Assembly (NCBI GenBank): GCA_947167125.1
Contig: CAMVGT010000021.1
Location: 1-38,629 of the forward strand
Length of the DNA: 38,629 nt
From: an uncultured Erysipelotrichaceae bacterium
GTDB taxonomy: Bacteria > Bacillota_I > Bacilli_A > Erysipelotrichales > Erysipelotrichaceae
Reading direction: 5' to 3'
Part shown: positions 32,859-38,629 of the stretch, in pieces
Layout: the number at the start of each line of letters is the position of its first letter
Numbering within the stretch: position 1 is the first letter of the stretch
Notes under the pieces: generated by a model
Database searches by the model: none
What the model was told of the DNA's origin: nothing
Seen by the model: only the letters and a program-made list of their open reading frames with translations
Made by a program: the position numbers and the translations under genes

Positions 32859-34099
32859 TTGTTTTCCTCCTGGGTCTTCTTGCGTCCGAAGGTACGGACA
32901 GTGACATTCTTTGTCTCAGGTTTCGGCGCGGATGTGTTCTGACGCTGCGCATTGTCGCGTCTTCTGTTATCCGGGCGGTTATTGTTTCTGTTCTGGTTAT
33001 TGTTACCGGGTCTGCGCTGATCGCGTTTCTGATCGCGGGATCCGCTCTGTGCCTGGCCCTGATTCTGGTTCTGACCGGAACGCTGGGGTCTCTGCGGACG
33101 GTCTTTCTTTTCCGCCAAGGAAGGCAGTTCCATGGAAACATGGGGCGGAGCTGTGCGCTCGCTTTCCGGCGTGCGGTTGGAGCGGTGAATGACTTCCTTC
33201 TTTTCGCCGTCATTCTTTTTCTGCATGACAACGCCTTTTCTCGGGATTGCCTTTTCACGCAGGTCATTGAGTGTCAGGAAAATAACCTGGGCGTGGTTTT
33301 CCAGCTTTGCCTCATCGCTCATGACATTCATTGCCGTGATGCGGTAGATGCTGCCTTCGTATTCCACCTGGGATCCCATCTTCGGAAGTCCTTCGGTCAG
33401 TTCCTTATAGTCGTTGTCTTCATATTTCAGGCAGCACATCAGCTTGCCGCACATACCGGAAAGCTTTTCGGTATTCAGGGCGAGCAGCTGGTTCTTGGCC
33501 ATGTTGATGGAAATGACATCGAAATGGTTCTTGAATCTTCTGCAGCAGCATTCCATGCCGCACATGCCGATGCCGCCGACCATCTTCGCTTTGTCGCGCT
33601 CGCCGATCTGACGCAGTTCAATGCGGCAGTGCAGTCTTGCGCCGAGGTGCTTTAACAGTTCGCGGAAGTCGACTCTCTGATCCGCCAGATAGATGAACAG
33701 AATTTTAGCGCGGTCCAGTGTGTACTGGGCGTTGAGCAGGTTCATATCCAGGCCGAGGGATTCGATTTCTTCCGCACAGATGCGGTAGGCCTCCTGTTCG
33801 TAATGCACATTCTCCTCATAGCTGCGGATATCGACCGGTGTCGCAAGACGGACAACCGGACGGGTCGGCATATGCAGACCGTATTTTTCCACACTCAGCG
33901 CGTCTGCTTCGGCAGCGCCCATTTCCAGACCCTGCTGTGTTTCAACGACAACCCAGTCGCCTTTATGGATCCCGTCGGTAAAGCTGCCGAATGAATACGG
34001 CTTTGCGGCATCGCGGAAGCGCACCGCTACCGAATAGGGATAGACAGGAGTTTCTTCCTGTGTCACTTCTTCTTTATTTATATTGCTTTCCAAGCTCAT
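32855..34099 (-). CDS. ricT: RicT/YaaT PSP1-domain protein with Asn/Arg/Gln-rich tail
   Basis: The 414-residue protein carries the PSP1 C-terminal domain (~70-160) and the conserved cysteine blocks GMCGMECCCRRF near 193 and GMCGKLMCCLKYE near 226, which in RicA/F/T hold Fe-S clusters. RicT works with RNase Y in mRNA maturation in Bacillus subtilis. Beyond the family core (~290 residues) there is a ~110-residue tail very rich in Asn, Arg, Gln and Gly (e.g. QNQNQGQAQSG, NNNQNRNNNRPDNRRR). That tail is not typical of the Bacillus protein and looks like an RNA-binding disordered region. The start overlaps the holB end by 26 nt, with GGAGG eight nt upstream. Confidence 0.93.
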   Translation of the reverse strand: MSLESNINKEEVTQEETPVYPYSVAVRFRDAAKPYSFGSFTDGIHKGDWVVVETQQGLEMGAAEADALSVEKYGLHMPTRPVVRLATPVDIRSYEENVHYEQEAYRICAEEIESLGLDMNLLNAQYTLDRAKILFIYLADQRVDFRELLKHLGARLHCRIELRQIGERDKAKMVGGIGMCGMECCCRRFKNHFDVISINMAKNQLLALNTEKLSGMCGKLMCCLKYEDNDYKELTEGLPKMGSQVEYEGSIYRITAMNVMSDEAKLENHAQVIFLTLNDLREKAIPRKGVVMQKKNDGEKKEVIHRSNRTPESERTAPPHVSMELPSLAEKKDRPQRPQRSGQNQNQGQAQSGSRDQKRDQRRPGNNNQNRNNNRPDNRRRDNAQRQNTSAPKPETKNVTVRTFGRKKTQEENK

Positions 34100-35093
34100 G
34101 TTTGAATTCCTCCAGTCTGCTGAATGTCTGTGCCATCAGAAGATTGACATCGTTGAAACGATTGACCAGATCCTTCTGTTCATCGGCAATCAGAATCAGC
34201 TTTCCGTATTGATCAGAACGCCCGGGGGCGTGAGTCACTGCATCATGATACCATGACGGGCCTTTTGCGTCATGTTTGATCACATCTGTTCCATAAAGAT
34301 GCAGAAGATCAAAGAACGCGGCCGCTAGAGTCAGGTTCTCCTGCTTAGCTTTATCCCTATCGGCAAGGGATGAGCGCCACTGCGTCTCCCAGTCGACCAG
34401 GAATTCATCCCAGAAAAACGTTCCGATATTCAGATACTGTTTCAGCATCATCACTGCCTTTTCATACAGTTCGCTTTCATAGAAAGGCATCAGATCCTTC
34501 GGATCGCGGATGATGTGCGAAATCAGATATGCGTCCTCTTCTTTGATTCCTGCTTCCAGTGCGTCTTTGTAATATTCATCCGCGCTCATCGGAAGAAAAT
34601 TCAGGACAATGCATCTGGAGACGATTGTCGGCAGCAGGCGGCTGATGTTGTCGGTTGTCAGAATCGCGGTGACGCCGCTGCCCGGTTCCTCCAGGAATTT
34701 AAGCATGGAGTTCTGGGCGGAGATGCTGGCTGTTTCCGCATTCTGAATAATATAGACACGGTTTCCTTTTGTGCCTTCAAGAGATGTTTTGGAAAACTGT
34801 TCCTGTACGGAATCGACCATTTCCTTTGAGATTGCCTTTTCACTTCCGTCAAGAATGATCAGGTCGGTATACAGTCCTTCCCTGACTCTGCGGCAGGTGT
34901 TGCATTCTTCACATGCAAGACCTTCTGCTTTCTCGCAGAAAATGCTCTGCGCCAAAAGCAGAGCTGCTTCGTTTTTCATCGTCCCGTAAGGACCGGAAAA
35001 CAGATAGGCATTGGATACCCTGCCGTCCCGGCACGCGTTTTCCAGTGCGCGGTAAACGATCGGCTGCTGTTTTTTCAGCTGATCCTTAATCAT
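34074..35093 (-). CDS. holB: DNA polymerase III delta' subunit
   Basis: HolB (339 residues) is a clamp-loader subunit. It has a P-loop remnant FSGPYGTMKNEAA near 32-44 that lacks the canonical Lys-Thr, as expected for delta', which does not hydrolyse ATP. A four-cysteine zinc module (C-x8-C-x2-C-x2-C around CEECNTC) lies near 53-67. The segment NSMLKFLEEPG and SRC near 160 are AAA+ clamp-loader features. It overlaps tmk by eight nt at its start and ricT by 26 nt at its end, so translation is coupled. Confidence 0.95.
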   Translation of the reverse strand: MIKDQLKKQQPIVYRALENACRDGRVSNAYLFSGPYGTMKNEAALLLAQSIFCEKAEGLACEECNTCRRVREGLYTDLIILDGSEKAISKEMVDSVQEQFSKTSLEGTKGNRVYIIQNAETASISAQNSMLKFLEEPGSGVTAILTTDNISRLLPTIVSRCIVLNFLPMSADEYYKDALEAGIKEEDAYLISHIIRDPKDLMPFYESELYEKAVMMLKQYLNIGTFFWDEFLVDWETQWRSSLADRDKAKQENLTLAAAFFDLLHLYGTDVIKHDAKGPSWYHDAVTHAPGRSDQYGKLILIADEQKDLVNRFNDVNLLMAQTFSRLEEFKHELGKQYK

Positions 35094-35715
35094 CCAGCAA
35101 TCCTTTCACTGCCTGATAGGAATCCTCAATGACTTCTTCCACATTCCGGTTGGCATCGATGATAATCATCCGGTCCGCATAGGTGCGGATGACTTCCTGA
35201 TAGCCTTCATTGACGCGGTTATGGAATTCGATGCTTTCCTGATCCAGACGGTCGAGATAGGTTCTTCCCTTCTGAATCCTTTCCAGACCCACTTCCGGAT
35301 CCACATCAAGATAGATGGTCTTTTCCGGCATACGGCCTTCGATTGCGAACTGATTGATCGCGTAGACTTCTTCGATCCCGATCTGTCTGCCTTTGCCCTG
35401 ATAGGCAAGAGAACTGTCCACGAACCTGTCGCTGATCACATTGATTCCTTCTTCCAGTGCCGGCAGTACCTTTTCCACCAGATGCTGGCGGCGGCTTGCG
35501 GCATACAGCAGCGCTTCGGTTCTTGCGTCCATGGCAGTATTCTGCGGATCAAGAATCACATTGCGGATCTGCTCCGCAATGGCGGAACCTCCCGGTTCCC
35601 TTGTATAGCGGACCGCGTAGCCTTCTTCCTCAAGTCTTCTGCACACAGCAGTGCTGACAGTGGTTTTTCCGCTTCCGTCCGGTCCTTCAAATGTAATGAA
35701 TTTTCCCTTTTTCAT
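35086..35715 (-). CDS. tmk: thymidylate kinase
   Basis: Tmk (209 residues) phosphorylates dTMP to dTDP. Visible are the P-loop FEGPDGSGKTT near 8-18, the DR(F/Y/H) motif as ISDRFVDSSLAYQG near 90-103, and a LID region with QKGRTYLDRLDQE near 140-152. The start MKKGKFITFEG at 35715 was chosen because it begins at the family N-terminus. It has no Shine-Dalgarno sequence, and a TATAAT extended -10 ends six nt before it, so the mRNA may be leaderless. An in-frame ATG at 35763 also has no ribosome binding site and would add 16 residues unlike the family. Confidence 0.95.
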   Translation of the reverse strand: MKKGKFITFEGPDGSGKTTVSTAVCRRLEEEGYAVRYTREPGGSAIAEQIRNVILDPQNTAMDARTEALLYAASRRQHLVEKVLPALEEGINVISDRFVDSSLAYQGKGRQIGIEEVYAINQFAIEGRMPEKTIYLDVDPEVGLERIQKGRTYLDRLDQESIEFHNRVNEGYQEVIRTYADRMIIIDANRNVEEVIEDSYQAVKGLLDD

Positions 35716-35721
35716 GGGCTT

Positions 35722-35730
35722 ATTATAGCA
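35722..35730 (-). promoter_or_regulatory. extended -10 promoter of tmk, adjacent to its start codon
   Basis: TGCTATAAT on the minus strand ends six nt before the tmk ATG. A transcript started at the normal distance would begin at or next to the A of the ATG. Confidence 0.65.
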
Positions 35731-35762
35731 CTGTTCAAATCTCAGAAAAAAGGGCGATCCCA

Positions 35763-37315
<1,553 letters not shown>

Positions 37316-37334
37316 TTTAGAGAGACTTGTGACA

Positions 37335-37371
37335 AAAAGAGAACCGCAAGACAGGTGCGGTTCTCTTTTCA
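37335..37371. terminator. bidirectional terminator between GH1 and thiT
   Basis: GAGAACCGCA and TGCGGTTCTC form a 10-bp stem with A-run on one side and TTTT on the other, serving both convergent genes. Confidence 0.9.
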
Positions 37372-37375
37372 TTTC

Positions 37376-37918
37376 TTATTTGAATGCGGATGTTTTGCTT
37401 AAACGTTCGTAGATCAGCGGGATCAGGATCAGACACATGATCATGGTCGGAATCATATACCATGCGTTGTAAGTGAAGCTTCCCCACCAGGGTGTGCCCC
37501 AGAAAACGGTTCCTGCGATGACATGAAGCACAAGACGGATCAGGTTTGTGATTGCCACGCCGCTGTAGAAATAGCCGTAGTTTTTGAAAATGGATGCGAT
37601 GCCGTAGATACCGAAGGCAACCGGGTATTCCATCAGGAACTGAATGGCGATCTGCCATGGCGCAAAGCCGTCGGAATTCTGTACGACATAGACTCTTCCG
37701 GTCATGAACATCATCAGGACAGCGATCAGGCAGACAAGAACGCCTTTCTTCCATCCAAGATGATAGGAACATAACAGCAGCGGCAGAACACCGACGCCAA
37801 GGGATCCGCCGTTAGGCATCTGCAGGATGCCGAGCGTGTTGGAAAGCCAGTCGAATACGAAGAACAATGCGAGATACATGCCCATGAAGGCGATATCGCG
37901 GGTCTGGTTGTTTTTCAT
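37376..37918 (-). CDS. thiT: thiamine-specific ECF transporter S component
   Basis: The 180-residue integral membrane protein has about six hydrophobic segments and ThiT features: MPNGGSLGVGVLPLLLCSYHLGWKKGVL (given here as MPNGGSLGVGVLPLL then HLGWKKG, near 37-60), MEYPVAFGIYG near 98, and NLIRLVLHVIAGTVFWG near 127. It binds thiamine outside the cell and docks with a shared EcfA/A'/T module, none of which is in the window. The TPP riboswitch directly upstream independently supports thiamine as substrate. GGAGG lies 10 nt before the ATG. Confidence 0.92.
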   Translation of the reverse strand: MKNNQTRDIAFMGMYLALFFVFDWLSNTLGILQMPNGGSLGVGVLPLLLCSYHLGWKKGVLVCLIAVLMMFMTGRVYVVQNSDGFAPWQIAIQFLMEYPVAFGIYGIASIFKNYGYFYSGVAITNLIRLVLHVIAGTVFWGTPWWGSFTYNAWYMIPTMIMCLILIPLIYERLSKTSAFK

Positions 37919-37920
37919 AA

Positions 37921-38042
37921 AAAATACACCTCCAAATTTAACCAGAGGCGTAAGGAATCTTTCGAAACTCCCTACGCTAGTATTACCTAGATCAGGTGAT
38001 AAGGGTCTGTCTCAGTGCTTGCGCACACCCCTGTTCAGTGAG
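37921..38042 (-). promoter_or_regulatory. TPP riboswitch controlling thiT
   Basis: The minus strand reads the thi-box elements in order: CAGGGGTG, CTGAGA, ACCCTT, ACCTGATCTAGGTAATAC and GCGTAGGGA, the standard TPP aptamer (about 37968-38040). Downstream, TCCTTACGC (37948-37956) can pair with GCGTAGGGA (37969-37977). CGCCTC (37945-37950) can pair with GAGGTG around the thiT Shine-Dalgarno (37927-37932). This suggests that TPP binding frees the second element to hide the ribosome binding site, a translational off-switch. Confidence 0.95.
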
Positions 38043-38043
38043 A

Positions 38044-38052
38044 ATTATACCA
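38044..38052 (-). promoter_or_regulatory. extended -10 promoter of the thiT transcript
   Basis: TGGTATAAT lies just upstream of the riboswitch aptamer on the minus strand; a TTGATG about 19 nt further up could be the -35. Confidence 0.65.
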
Positions 38053-38124
38053 CCATTCACATTTCATGCATCAAAGAATGCATTTTCTTCATTTCCCGGG
38101 AAATCAGAAATTCTTTGAAAGATT

Positions 38125-38153
38125 CAAAAAAAGCAGGAATAATTTCCCGCTTT
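38125..38153 (-). terminator. terminator of the right-edge gene
   Basis: AAAGCGGGAA and TTCCTGCTTT (one G-U) followed by TTTTT on the minus strand, directly after the stop of the partial gene. Confidence 0.8.
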
Positions 38154-38154
38154 C

Positions 38155-38629
38155 TCATTCATATGTATATTCTGTATAAACCAGCAGACGGTCATCCTTG
38201 CCGTATCTGGATGCAGAGGCGAATACGCCTTTTTCGTTATAGGTGAAGTCCGTATAGCTTTCTTCTGTTCCGGCTTCGGAAATATATGTGATTCTGCTCA
38301 GTCTTCCCTTTTCGTCATAGCTGAGCTTGTAGTCATATGCCACATGGGTTCCGTCCGTATCATCCTTTACCGATACGACGGTATTGTTGTCATCGGCATC
38401 ATATTTGAATTCAATTGCCATCAGTACCTGGGCGTCTGCTGTTTTCTTGTCGCCGGCATAACGGATGATCTTTTCCATCTTTCCTTTTTTATTATAGGTA
38501 TATTCCGTATAGTAGCCGTTTCCGATCTTGGCGATTCTTTCTTTGGAATTTGCATAGCGGCAGCTGTATGTGACATGAGCGAAAAGATAAAAGCTCCAAA
38601 GTATATACCAGCAAACATCATGAGAGCAT
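38155..38629 (-). CDS. 3' end of a gene with YD-like repeats (cut by the window edge)
   Basis: The reading frame is open from the stop at 38155 to the right edge without interruption, so only the C-terminal ~157 residues are seen. It is made of regularly spaced units of the form aromatic-x-Tyr-Asp/Asn-x-x-Gly-x: YTYNKKGKM, FKYDADDNN, LSYDEKGRL, FTYNEKGVF, with ~25-residue spacing, ending EYTYE. These resemble YD or MORN-like beta repeats. They also resemble the C-terminal half of the zinc-ribbon/TPR protein at 28870-30240. The true start lies beyond the window; a signal peptide or membrane span cannot be judged. Function unknown. Confidence 0.65.
   Translation of the reverse strand, partial: CSHDVCWYILWSFYLFAHVTYSCRYANSKERIAKIGNGYYTEYTYNKKGKMEKIIRYAGDKKTADAQVLMAIEFKYDADDNNTVVSVKDDTDGTHVAYDYKLSYDEKGRLSRITYISEAGTEESYTDFTYNEKGVFASASRYGKDDRLLVYTEYTYE

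Overview
The window reads as a chromosomal segment of a low-to-moderate-GC Gram-positive bacterium (Bacillota). Evidence: HPr kinase/phosphorylase, a T-box leader before methionyl-tRNA synthetase, a RicT/YaaT protein in a tmk-holB-ricT-rsmI run, a ThiT-type ECF substrate-binding subunit under a TPP riboswitch, an RsgI-like anti-sigma factor, and AGGAGG-type ribosome binding sites. A member of the Erysipelotrichia or a close relative fits best, but that is inference; there is no rRNA. No tRNA, CRISPR, insertion sequence or prophage was seen. Almost everything is on the minus strand; only a cold-shock gene and a GH1 glycosidase are on the plus strand.

Layout. 1-550: remnant of a cell-wall-hydrolase-like gene and a terminator. 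0.55-3.9 kb: operon hprK, an Lgt-like/HAD fusion, a small unknown gene, a Cof-type HAD phosphatase. 4.0-9.6 kb: uvrA and mutS. 9.6-14.2 kb: a PTS EIICB-like membrane protein with nadK, then metS behind a Met T-box. 14.4-14.7 kb: cold-shock gene. 14.7-24.1 kb: a stress/envelope block with telA, a membrane-anchored 5'-nucleotidase-like protein, an RsgI-like anti-sigma factor with an extremely Asp-rich tail, its ECF-like sigma factor (preceded by a possible 29-codon ORF), a two-AAA-domain ATPase, an XpaC-like membrane protein and an unknown acidic-tailed protein. 24.4-27.9 kb: esterase and M16C peptidase. 28.0-31.2 kb: an unannotated 56-residue gene, a lipoprotein, a zinc-ribbon/TM/TPR protein and an FHA membrane protein. 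31.2-35.7 kb: tmk-holB-ricT-rsmI-prsW, tightly overlapping. 35.8-37.9 kb: GH1 6-phospho-beta-glucosidase, convergent with thiT. The right edge cuts a gene with YD-like repeats.

The most striking pattern is that four proteins keep the fold signature of a known family but have lost its catalytic residues. The Lgt half of the Lgt-HAD fusion lacks the GNFxNxE motif and the HPTxLYE segment. The PTS EIICB lacks the GLHH, GITEP and phospho-cysteine motifs. The 5'-nucleotidase-like protein lacks essentially all metal ligands. The first AAA domain of the two-domain ATPase has damaged Walker A and B motifs. The nucleotidase-like protein, the RsgI-like/sigma pair, XpaC, the AAA protein and TelA lie together and are the best candidate for an undescribed envelope-stress module. 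That functional link is inference from neighbourhood only.
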